In this document: piece by piece, positions 1-12,400 of the stretch
Layout: every line of letters starts with the position of its first letter
Position numbering within the stretch: position 1 is the first letter of the stretch
Assembly (NCBI GenBank): GCA_021604565.1
Contig: BQJF01000006.1
Coordinates: 1 to 64,000 of the forward strand
From: Minwuia thermotolerans
GTDB taxonomy: Bacteria; Pseudomonadota; Alphaproteobacteria; Minwuiales; Minwuiaceae
Length of the DNA: 64,000 nucleotides
Reading direction: 5' to 3'
Translations under genes and position numbers: made by a program
The notes under the pieces: model-generated
The model's database searches: none
Seen by the model: the letters and a program-made list of their open reading frames with translations, nothing else
Told to the model about the DNA's origin: nothing

Positions 1-1
1 T

Positions 2-465
2 GACCGTCGCGGTGACGATGGCGGCGGCGCTGCGGGTGAGGGGGAAGGTGAAGGCGAAGGCGACGCCGAGGGTGAAGGCGAGGGCGAAGCCGCGGCTGAA
101 GGCGAAGGTGAGGAAGAGGGCGAAGGCGAGGAAGAGGAAGAAGCCGAGGGCGACGGCGAGGAAGAGGATGCCGCTGCCGAAGGTGACGGCGGCGAGGGCG
201 ACGGTGGCGAGGGCGAGGCTGCCCCGGAAGGTGGTCCTGCAGAAGGTGAAGGCGGTGGCGCAGCCGAGGGCGAAGGCGGCGGTGGTGAAGGCGGTGAAGG
301 CGGCGAAGGCGACGGCGCGCCGGAGGGTGGTCCTGCGGAAGGTGGTCCGCCAGAGGGCGAAGGCGGGCCGGGTGAGGACGCGGCAGGCCAGGACGGTGAA
401 GGTGGCGAAGGCGACGGCGGCGATGAGACCGCAGGCGGCGGCGGTGGCGGCGGCGATGCCGAGAA
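2..465 (+). repeat. Low-complexity Glu/Gly-rich coding tract
   Basis: Hexanucleotide-like GAGGGC/GAAGGC repeats encode long runs of Glu-Gly with Asp, Ala and Pro in the giant RTX frame. The tract is strongly acidic and probably an unstructured spacer near the N-terminus. Read one base over, the same DNA gives an Arg/Lys/Ala-rich open frame, which is an artefact of the repeat. Confidence 0.8.
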
Positions 466-3400
466 CGTGCCCGATGGCGGTGGTGCCGGGGCAGGCGACG
501 GCCAGCAGCAGGCGGGCGCTGATGGCGGCGGCTCTGATGGCGGTGGTTCTGGCGGCGGTGGCTCCGAAGGTGGGGCAGGTGGAGGAGCCTCGACCGGTGG
601 GTCCCAAGGCGGCACAGATACAGGAACGGGCACTGGAACAGGCACCGGCACCGGCACCGGCACGCCGACCGGTACAGGTGGAACCGGTGGCACGGGTACG
701 GGTGATAATTTCTCTAGTCAGCAAAACAATTTGCTGGGTTCCACCACACAACAGGGTGGGACCGGGACCGGCACGGGGACGACCGGCGGAACCCAGGGCG
801 GTACGGGAACGCAGACCAACAACAACAATGATGTCGTTGTCGACCCGAATGGTTTCACCGGTGGCAACGACAATGTTGTGCTGGGCGGCGGCAGCGACAA
901 TGTGAACGCCGGTGCGGGCAATGACACCGTCGATGGCGGCGCAGGCAACGACACCATCAATGGCGGCGCGGGCGCGGATCGGCTGTTCGGTGGAACGGGC
1001 GATGACAGCCTGTTGGGCGGTACAGGCAACGACACGCTCACCGGTGTGGATGGCAATGATGTCATCAATGGCGGCGCGGGGACCGACGCGGTCGATTTCT
1101 CCGGCACGGCGAACGGTGTCGCGGCCAACCTTGTCACGGGGCGCGCCCAGTCGATCGGTGCCAACGAGATCGATACGGATACGCTGACCGCGATCGAGAA
1201 CGTCACCGGCGGTGCCGGTGGCGACAGCCTGACCGGTGATGGGGTTGCCAATACCCTGATCGGCAATGCGGGCGATGACACGCTTGTGGGCAACGCCGGT
1301 GCCGACAATCTGGTCGCTGGCGATGGTGACGACGCACTCAGCGGTGGCAGCGGCAACGATACGCTCAGCGGTGGTGCGGGCACGGACCGCGCGGATTTCT
1401 CTGCGCAGACGACCGCGGTCACCGTCAACCTGCTGACAGGCACGGCAAACGGAGAAATATCGGGCACCGATACGCTGACCGGTATCGAGAATGTCACCGG
1501 CGGCAGCGCGAGTGACCAGATCACTGGCGATACCCTTGGCAATGCCCTGGATGGCGGCGCAGGCAATGACAGCATCTTCGGCGGTGCGGGGACCGACAGC
1601 CTGGATGGCGGGGCTGGTACGGACTCACTGGACGGCGGCGCGGGCGCGGACGTCATCAGCGGCGGCGATGGGAGCGACACCATCCTGGGCGGTGCAGACG
1701 CGGACAGTCTCAGCGGCGATGCGGGCAATGATTCGCTTAACGGTGGCGCCGGGGTCAACACGCTGGACGGCGGTGCCGGTGACGATACCGCCAGTGGTGG
1801 CGCTGATTCCGAGCAGATCAACGGTGGTGCGGGCGCGGACAGCCTGCTCGGTGCCGGTGGCGACGACCTGATTGCGGGCGGCGACGGCAATGACACGCTG
1901 GATGGCGGCGACGGCGCCGACTTCCTCTCCGGTGATGCCGACCTGTCCGGACAGACCGTGATTGGTGACGGGCACACGCCGGCGACTGTGACGGTCTCGA
2001 TTGCCAATGATGGCGCTGCGGGGTCGGTCCAGTTCATCTTCTTCACGCTGAGCGCGGAAACCGCCATCACCATCACCACGGACGGCCCGACAATTGATCC
2101 GGAAATCTTCCTGTTCAATGACGACGGCAGTCTGGATGCCGAGGACTTCCTGGCATCTGACGATGACGACGGTCTGCCAGCAGGTTCGTTCAGCAACGCG
2201 ATCATCAATACCGGTGACGAGATCGGCAATCTGCCCGCAGGTGACTACGTGCTTGCGGTCAGTGACTTCAACCTTGATCTCGATGAGGCCGTTGCAGGCA
2301 TCAATGACGATGGTGGCAACCTGAGTGAAGGTGACGTTGCCGTCACGTTCCAGATCACGACCGGCACGATCCAGGTAACTGCTGAAGGGGCGGTGGCCTC
2401 GGGCCTCAATCCCGGCAATGACGTCCTGGTCGGCGGTGCAGGCAATGACACCCTGCAGGGCGGTGATGGCGACGACAGCCTGTCCGCGGGCGACGGCGAT
2501 GACGCGCTGGTCGGCGGCGCCGGCAATGACACGATCGATGGCGGCGCTGGCAATGATGCGGCTGATTTCTCCGGCGCAGCCGGGGCGCTTGACGTCGATC
2601 TGGCTGCCGGGACGGTCGCTGGCGACGGCAATGACCTGATCAGCAATGTCGAAACCCTGATCCTGTCCGGTGACAGTGACACGGTCACGGGTGCCGGGGT
2701 TGCGGAGCTGATATTCGGTGGTGCCGGCGACGACACCATGAACAGCGGCGATGGCAACGACACGCTGAGCGGCGATGCTGGCGCGGACACGCTGTTTGGT
2801 GCCGCTGGCGCAGACCAGCTGTTCGGTGGCGCCGACGATGATTTCTTCGATGGTGGTGCCGGTGACGACATCCTGGACGGCGGCGCGGGGACGGATACCG
2901 CCCTGTTCACCTATGGCGGCCAGGGCGGCGTCGATGTCAGCCTGACCGACGGCACGGCGACGGACGAGTTCGGCGATACCGACCAGCTTGCCGGAATCGA
3001 GAATGTCACCGGCTCCGACTTCAATGATCAACTGATCGGCGATGCGCAGAACAATGTGCTGACCGGCGGCGACGGCAACGACACCCTGCTGGGTGCCGGT
3101 GGCGCGGACACGGTTGATGGCGGTGCCGGAAACGATCTGCTCAACCTGCTGGCGGACGATACGACGACGGCGCTTGGTGGCGACGGCAATGATATCTTCG
3201 TTGCCAGTGCCACGGTGCTCGGCGCGGAAGACGTGCTGGATGGTGGTGCGGATGACGATACCCTGGCCATCGAAGCCGGTGGAACCATCGGTGCAGCCGC
3301 GCTGTCCGGCGTAACGAACGTCGAGACCCTGTTGCCGACGTCTGATCTGGCCACCGACATCACACTCTCCGACGCCATGATCGGTGCCGGGGAGACCCTG

Positions 3401-6400
3401 TTCGTGAATGGTCAGCTACTGGTCACGGACACCAGCACGCTGGTGGTCAACGGCAGCGCCGAGCAGGAAGGCAACCTGAGCATTCAGGGCGGCGCGGCGG
3501 ATGACGAACTGGACGGCGGGCAGGCTGCGGACACGCTGCGCGGTGGTGATGGCACCGATACGCTGCAGGGCAACGGCGGCTCCGATGTCATCGACGGCGA
3601 GGGCAGTTTCGATACGGCATCGTTTGCCGATCTGGATCAGGCGGTCAGCGCCAGCCTGGTGACCAACACAGCGGTCTCGGGCAATGACACGGACACGCTG
3701 ATCGCCGTGGAGGGACTGCTTGGTTCCGCCTTTGATGACACGCTGACGGCGGGCGAGGGCGAAGCCCATGATCTGGTTGGCGGCGCAGGCGATGATCTGC
3801 TGACCGCCGGCAGCGGCACGATGTTCATCGATGGTGGCGTCGGTGATGACACCGTCGTGGCGGACAGTGCGGCGCTGGACAGCAGCGACCTTCTGGCGGG
3901 CGGCGACGGTACGGATCTGCTGCAGATCACTGGCGGAGGAGAGATTGGCGGCACGGCGCTGGACAGCGTCACCGGGTTCGAGAATGTCGAGCTGCTGGAT
4001 GACGCGGAAACGGATCTGACCCTGCGCAACGGCCAGATCAATACCACCGGAACGATCGGTATCAATGCCTCGGCGCTGGCAGCGGTCACGAGTGCCCTGT
4101 TCATCGATGCGGCGCTGAAGTCGGATGCGGCGATTAACGTCGAAGGCGGCGCGGCGGATGACGTGATCCTTGCCACCCAGGGTGATGATGTCGTGCTGGG
4201 CAATGCGGGTCAGGACGTGATCTTCGGCGGCCTGGGTGATGACACCTTGAGTGGTGGCGCGGGCATTGACCTGCTGCGGGGCGAAGCAGGGGCTGACAAT
4301 CTGGCCGGTGGCGCCGACCAGGACCTGCTTACAGGTGGTGCAGGCGACGATAGCCTTGATGGTGGTGCCGACCTGGACGTCGCAGATTTCGGCGACGCAG
4401 AATCGGGCGTCACTGTCGATCTGGGCGCAGGCACGGCGACGGGTGCGGATTCCGGCAATGATACGCTGACCGGTATCGAGGTCGTCCAGGGCACGACCCA
4501 GGGCGACGACATCCGTCTCGCCGATGATATCGATGATCAGGCCGCGATCGGCGGCGCGGGCGATGATACGCTGACGGGCGGCGACAACGCGGCCGATGCA
4601 CTGCTGGGCCAGCTCGGCGACGACAGTGCGTCGGGTGGTTCAGGTGCCGATTTCATCAGCGGCGGCGGCGGGAACGACACCCTGTCCGGCGACGATGGCG
4701 ATGACGAGATCGATGGTGGCGCGGGCAACGACCTGTTGAGCGGTGGCGCAGGTGACGATGACCTGGACGGTGACAGCTCGGCAGATCCGGAACTCGCGCT
4801 GCAGTTCGACGGTATCGACGATTCAGCCGTTCTGCCTGACTTTGCAGGCTTGTCGGGCACGGATGATGCGACGTTCGAGGCCTGGCTGTCGCCGGATGCG
4901 ATTCAGGACATGGCCGTGTTCGACACGCGCGAGGATCTGCAGGGTGTCGAAACCGGTCTGATGTTCGGCTTCCGCTCCGCCGAAGGTGAAGGACTGGTCG
5001 CGGTCGCACGGATTGCAGGCAATGGCCAGGCGTTCGAAGTCACCAGTGGCCTGCTGGCGGCGCAGGGCGGTGCACAGCACTTTGCCGTGACATTTGATCG
5101 TGACGGCCAGATGAGCCTGTTCGTCAACGGGGTTGCAAGCGGAAACCCGGTGAACATTTCCGCGCTTGATGGTGTTGATGTTTCCACCAACACGCCGCTG
5201 GTGCTGGGTGAGTCGAACATCGACGACGCGTTCGGTCGTTACGCCGGAACGATGGATGAAGCGCGAATCTGGTCCATTGCGAGGTCGGAGCAGGAAATTC
5301 TCGCTGCTCAGGATGACCTGCTCGTCGGAGATGAGGAGGGTCTGGAGCTCTATCTCGACTTCAACGAGGAAGGTTTCGATTTCGCCCTTGATGGCACCGT
5401 CGATGCGGCCAATGCCATCCTGTTCGGAGATATCGCCCGGGTCGAGTCGGATGCCGTCATCAATGACGTGACGTCCGGTGACGACACGCTGGAGGGCGGC
5501 GACGGCGGCGATCTGCTGGACGGCGGTGACGGAACCGACGCGGCATCCTTCGCGAATGATCCGAACGGTGTCTTCGCCGAGCTGGTGGCCTTCGGGGCCA
5601 CGGATGGTTTCGGCAATTTCGACACGCTGGCTGGCATCGAGAACCTGATCGGTTCGGCATTCGATGACACGCTTCTGGGTGGTGCCGGTGCCAACACGCT
5701 GGAAGGCGGGTCAGGTGATGACTCGTTGAGCGGCGGCCAGGGCAATGATTCGCTGGACGGCGGAGCGGGTGACGACACCCTGGATGGCGGACTCAGCGGG
5801 GAGGGCGATGATGTCCTCGCGGGTGGTGACGGCATCGATACCGCCGACTTCGGTAGCGCGGTGGAGGCGGTCAATGTCAACCTGGTGATCGGCACCGCGA
5901 ACGGTGCGCAGGCGCTGGGCAACGACACCCTTACAGGCATCGAGAATGTCATAGCGACCGACTTCGCGGACAACGTGGTCGGCGATCTGGCCGACAATCT
6001 GTTCGACCTGAACGATGGTGACGACATTGGCGACGGCGGCTCAGGTGATGACACCCTGCTGGGCGGCGGCGGCAGTGATGACCTTGCCGGTGACAGTGGT
6101 GCGGATATCCTCTCCGGCGGCGCGGGCGACGACACGCTGGCCGGTGACGATGGGGCCGACAGCCTGGATGGCGGCGACGGCACGGATACCGCTGACTACA
6201 TTGGCGACCTTGCCGGTGTGAACGTCGATCTGGCTGCCGGAACGGCGCTGGACGCGAGCGAATCCACTGACACACTCTCGGGTATCGAGAATGTCGAAGG
6301 CTCCGACTTCGATGACACGCTGGGTGGTGACGGTCAGGCGAATCAGCTGGGCGGCGGTGACGGCGCCGACAACATCAATGGTGCTGCCGGGGCGGATACC

Positions 6401-9400
6401 CTGTTCGGTGATCAGGGCAATGACACGCTCAGCGGGGGCGATGGCGACGACTCGGTTGCCGGTGGTGCTGGTGATGACCTGTTCGTCGCAGACGACGGGG
6501 TCGACGACCTCAGTGGCAATGACGGCACCGATCTTCTGGTCTTCACGGCAGCGACCGAAGGCGTGGTCTTCGACATTTCGGCGCAGACGCTGACCAATGA
6601 CGGCTTCGGCAATACCGACACTGTCTTCTCCATCGAGAACGCCATCGGGTCGGCCTTTGCGGACAGTTTCACGCTTGGCCTGGATGCCCAGGTCGCAGGC
6701 GGCGCGGGTGATGACCTGTTCACCGTCAACACGGGGATCGGCACGGGTGCCCTGATCAGCGACTTCACCGCCGGTGCAGGAACGGAAGACGTCATCGACC
6801 TGTCGTCCTTCGGTTTCGGCAATCTGGCCGAGGTCCAGGCCGTTTCCAGTGACGACGGAACCAGCACGACGATCCAGCTATCGGCGGTCGATTCCCTGGT
6901 GCTGACGGATGTTCTGGTCGCGGATCTGGCGGATGACGACTTCATCTTCGGCAACAATGCCAACCAGTTCCCGGCCCTGCTCGATCTCGGGGCCGCCACC
7001 AGCGATGACGGGTTCCTGTTCGGCAATCCGACTGCGGAATTCGGTTTCGGCAGTTCCATTGCGGGGATCGGTGATGTTTCCGGTGATGGCCTGGGCGATC
7101 TGCTGATCGGTTCACCCTATGGCAATGGCGGAGCGGGCGAGGCATTCGTGCTGTTCGGGGACGCAGCCCCGGGGTTCGTTCAGGTGCAGGACGACAATCT
7201 TGCGGGTGACGACTCCGGCTTCGGCATCACGGCGACGTCGGTCGGGCCGGGCGAGTATGCCGGACAGGAGGTTGCCGCCATTGGTGATATCAATGGTGAC
7301 GGCTTCACCGACTTCGCCGTGGGGGCACCGAATGTCATCAATGGCTACTACTATCTGGATTCCGGCGCGGTCGCGGTCGTCTTTGGCGATGCCAACGGTC
7401 TGAGCGGTGATATCGATCTCGACAACCTCGATGGGACAAACGGATTCTCTTTCTACTCCGGCTATGCCGGACCAGACCAACTGGGTGCATCGGTTGCCGG
7501 TGGCGGTGATCTGAATGGCGATGGTATCGACGACCTGGTCGTCGGCGCACCTGGCACCAACGGAAACCGGGGCGAGATCCTGATCGTCTTTGGATCGACC
7601 AACGGGTTCGCGGCGGACTTCTCGAGCGATGATATCGGAAATACAGTCGCCGGTACCACGGTGACGGGTGATACGGCCAGCGCACAGTTCGGCTATTCCG
7701 TTGACATCATAGGTGATTTCGACGGGGACGGTTTCGACGACCTGGTGGTGGGCGAACCGTTCGGCAATGCGGGCGGCAAGTCCTACGTCATCTTCGGTGC
7801 TGCCAATCTGACCATCGACACGACAATCACCAACGTGCTGGAAGGCTCGGCCCGTGCGATCGAGATCACGGCGGGCGAGTTCGCCGACCGGCTGGGCGAA
7901 TCCGTCAGTGCGGCGGGTGATGTGAACAATGACGGCTTCGATGACCTGATCATCGGGGCCAGCGGGACGGACGCCGGTCTGAACAATCGTGGCGCGGCGC
8001 ACGTGGTGTTCGGCAGTGCCAATCCGCAGGATGTTGATGCTTCCCAGCTCGCGGTGGATGGGTTGCAGGGCTTTTCCATTCTGGGCGACGCGGCCCTGGA
8101 GAGGATCGGCAACGCGGTTGACGGCGGTCGCGACGTGAACGGCGACGGGATTGCCGACATCGTCGTAGGTGCCTATGACGCCGCGGCGACCGGTGAGGTC
8201 ATCGTCATCTTCGGTAGCGGTGACGGGTTCGCCTCCAGCATTGCCCCCGGGGTTCTGGACGGGACCGACGGGCTGGTCATTCGCGGTGGCGGTGGTGTTG
8301 ACGCAATCGGCGGCACTGTGGCGCTTGTCGAGGATGTGAACGGCGACGGTTTCGATGACATCGCATTCTCGTCCACAGGCGGCTTCTCCTACGATGGCGG
8401 TGCGGCGGTCTATGATTCGACGTTCATCATCTTCGGACGCGACAGTTCGGGTGAGGCGCTGGTTGGTGAGGCCGGCAATGACGATCTGACCGGTGACGGG
8501 AATGCCAACCTGCTGGTGGGCGCGCAGGGCAACGATACCCTTACCGGTCTGAGTGGCGACGACGTGCTGCGTGGCGGCATCGGTGACGACATCGCGGGCG
8601 GCGGTGACGGCGACGATCTGCTGGACGGTGGCGCAGGCTCCGACACGCTGATCGGTGGAGCGGGGGTCGATACGCTGCGCCCGGGCAGCAATGACGGGAC
8701 GGTCGGGGACTTCATCCAGGCCGGTATCGACGACAACCTGATCGTCTTCGAGGCACCGGGTTCCGGTTTCTTCATCGTTGATTATTCCGATCAGTCGAGT
8801 GCGATCACGGCAAACCTTGGCCCGGTGGACGGCACGGTCGTGAAGATTGGCGGCACGGACACGCTGGAGGGCATCAACCTGCTGGACGGCAACGTCGGCG
8901 GGCTGCAGTTCAACGGCGGCGATGGCGCGGACGTGATCACCGCCAGCCTGCAGTCGGGGCAGGAGTTCATCCAGATCCGCGGTGGTGCGGGCAATGACAC
9001 CATCACGGGTGGCGACGGCTTCGACCGGCTTGATTACGTGGGTGCGCCGGAAGGCGTGATCGTCGATATTTCCCAGGGTCTGACACTGGATGACGGCGCT
9101 GGTGGCGTCGATACCTTCAGCCAGATCGATGAGGTGCGCGGTTCCGATAACAATGACTCGCTGATCGGTTCCGAAGGCAGTGACCGCTTCATCACCCGGC
9201 TGGGCGATGACACCGTGGATGGCGCAGGTGGCTTCGACCTGGTGCGCTATGACCGCAGCAACATCGAGAACGTGAACGTCGATCTGTCCGCCAACACGGC
9301 GATCGTTCAGTTCGTGGATGTGCAGGGCGTCGCGACGGATACGCTGCAGAACGTGGAGTCCATTCGTGGCTCCCGCACCGGCAACGACACGCTGACCGGC

Positions 9401-12400
9401 GACGCGCTGGCGAACCAGCTCGATGGCGGGGGTGGCAACGACCTCATCGACGGCGGTGACGGCTTCGACCTGTTGTTTGGTGGCGATGGCGATGACACGT
9501 TGCTGTCCGGCACCAATGATGGTGGCGGCGATCTGCTCAATACTGGTGCAGGTAACGATCTGATTTCCTTCGTAAATCCGGGCCTTGGCTCGTTCGTCAT
9601 CGATTACAGAGAGGAAATTCTCGGGATCACCGTCACGATCGGGAACTTGAGCGGAACTATCGTGAAGTCGAGCGGTACAGACACTCTGGAGGGTGTCGAT
9701 CAGATCGACGGTGTGATCAGTGGTGGTCTGGTTGTATTCGGTGGGGCGGGCGACGATGTCGTGAACGTTGACCTTCTGGACACTGATGAGTTTTTTGCGT
9801 TCCGTGGCGGCGCGGGCAATGACACGATCACCGGCGGCGGTGGCTTCGACCGGCTGGAGTACGTCGGTGCGGCGGCGGGCGTGACGATCGACGTAGGTGC
9901 CGGACAGACGACTGATGATGGCGACGGCGGTGTCGATACCTTCAGCCAGATCGACGAATTCCGTGGTTCCGACAATGCTGACAGCTTCATCGGCTCAGTG
10001 GACGATGACCGCTTCATCACCCGCCGTGGCAACGACACAGTCGATGGTGGCGACGGGTTTGACCTGGTGCGCTACGACCGGGCCAACATCGACTTCGTGG
10101 ACGTCGATCTCTCGGTGAACACCGCCAATGTGCGTTTCACTGGTGATGCGTTTGATACCGTCGATACCCTGACGAATGTCGAGTCCATCAGGGGCTCGCG
10201 AGAGGGCAATGACACGATTGTCGGTGACGGCAACGACAACCAGCTCGACGGGCGTGGTGGCGACGACATCCTGACCGGTGGCCTGGGGGATGACACCCTG
10301 ATCGGTCGGGACGGGACGGACAGCATCGACGGTGGTGATGGTTTCGATACCTACGTCGCCTCCGATGCCACGCAGTCTGTCGTCATCGACCTGACACTCG
10401 GGACAGTCACGAACGACGGTTTCGGCAATGTCGAGACGGTGGCGGGGATCGAGCAGGTCATCGGTTCCGATCAGGACGACCAGTTCACCTTTGGCTCCGG
10501 CACGACTTTCTTCGGCGGTGCCGGTGATGACCTGTTCATCACGCTTGGCCGCATCGGGGCTGACAACTTCATTGTCGATTTCGTGGCAGGTGCCGGAACC
10601 GGGGACGTGCTGGATGTTTCCGAGTTCGGTTTTGTCGATCTGGCGGGGGTTCTCGAGATCGCAACCGATGACGGTGTGTCCACCACGCTGCAGCTTGGTG
10701 CCGCCGATCAGGTCATCCTGCAGGACGTGCTGGTCGCGGATCTTGCAGCCGACGATTTCATCTTCGCCGACGCCCAGCCCATCGATCCGCTGCTGGACCT
10801 GGCGGAAGACTTCGACCCCACGGTGGGTTTCATACTTGCCAACCCGGACACGAACGAGAAGTTCGGCCAGGCGATTGACGGGATCGGCGATGTCAATGGC
10901 GACGGTCTGGACGACATCCTGATCGGTGCAAGTTATGGCAGCACGAATTACCAGCTGACGGGCGAGGCATTCGTGCTGTTCGGTGACAGCACGCCGCAGT
11001 TCGTCGAGAGTGCAGGCGATCTGGCCCTGGAAGGGCGTGGCTTCGAGCCTTTCCAGTCGGAAGCCTCCTCATTCTCCATCTTCGGTTACGACGTTGCCGG
11101 GATCGGCGACCTGAACGGGGACGGGTTCCGGGACTTCGCGATCTCCGCCCGCAACGAATATGTCCGCAACAACTACGGAACCGGTGAGGTCACGGTGGTC
11201 TTCGGTTCCGCCGATGGTCTGACGGGTGATATCGACGTCAGCGATCTGGACGGTACTGATGGTTTTGTCATCCGGGCCAACGACACTGAAATCTACGCGC
11301 TCGGCTATTCCATCGCGGGAGAGGGCGATTTCAACGGCGACGGTTTCGACGATCTGATCATCGGTGCACCGGCCAGTTCCTACGGGCAGGCCAATGCCGC
11401 CGGTGAAGTCTATGTCGTGTTCGGTGGCGCGGACGGCATTCCGGCGGTCAACGACATCGGCAGTCTGGTGGGATCGGGCGATGCCATCGTGATCGAAGGG
11501 CAGCAGACCTTTGCCCGTCTCGGCGAGTCCGTGGACTTTGCCGGGGATTTCGATGGCGACGGTTTCGATGACATCGTGGTCGGGGCACCTGACGCAAATT
11601 ACGCTGGTCAGGCCTTCGTGATCTTCGGCTCCGACACGCCGACCAGCGGCACACTCGACAGTCTGCTCATCGGCGGTGATGCCATTCTGATCGACGGCGC
11701 GCTGGGCAACAGCAATGACGCGCTCGGGCATGCGGTCAGTGGTGCCGGGGACGTCAATGGCGACGGCTTCGATGACGTGTTTGTCGGCTCGCCCTACAGC
11801 GATACTTACGCCAGTGATGCCGGTGCGGCCTTCGTCATCTTTGGCCAGGCGGCGCGTGCCGATGTGGATACCTCAACCGATCTGGATGGCAACAACGGTT
11901 TCGTGATCTTCGGGCGCTCGGACAATGACAACGCCGGTTTCTCCGTCGATGGCGGCGGCGACCTCAATGGCGATGGCCTGAGTGACCTGGTCGTCGGTGC
12001 CCGCAATGCCAATTATTCGGGCAACTACGGTCTGGGCGAGGCTTATGTCGTCTTCGGATCCGGCGCGGGCTTTGCGGCGACCCTGCATCCCGATGAGTTC
12101 GATGGTCTGAACGGCCTGCTGATCCGCGGGCCCGATACCGGCACCTATACGGGACACGAGGTCGCGATCATCGGGGACGTCAATGGCGACGGCTTCGACG
12201 ATATCGCGGTCAGCTCCTACTACAACGTCAACGGTTCCAACCTGTATGAAGCGACCTTCATCATCTTCGGCACCGACAATACCGGTGCGGCGCAGATCGG
12301 TGACGAGAACGCGAACCAGTTGACGGGTGATGGCAATGCAAACCTGCTGGCGGGTGCTGCAGGTGATGACACGCTGGTTGGCCTTGCAGGCAACGACACG

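Noticed and set aside
12-905. Arg/Lys/Ala-rich open frame of 297 codons at the window start
   Set aside because: It is the shifted reading of the Glu/Gly repeat. The frame starting at base 2 runs without stop into the giant RTX protein.
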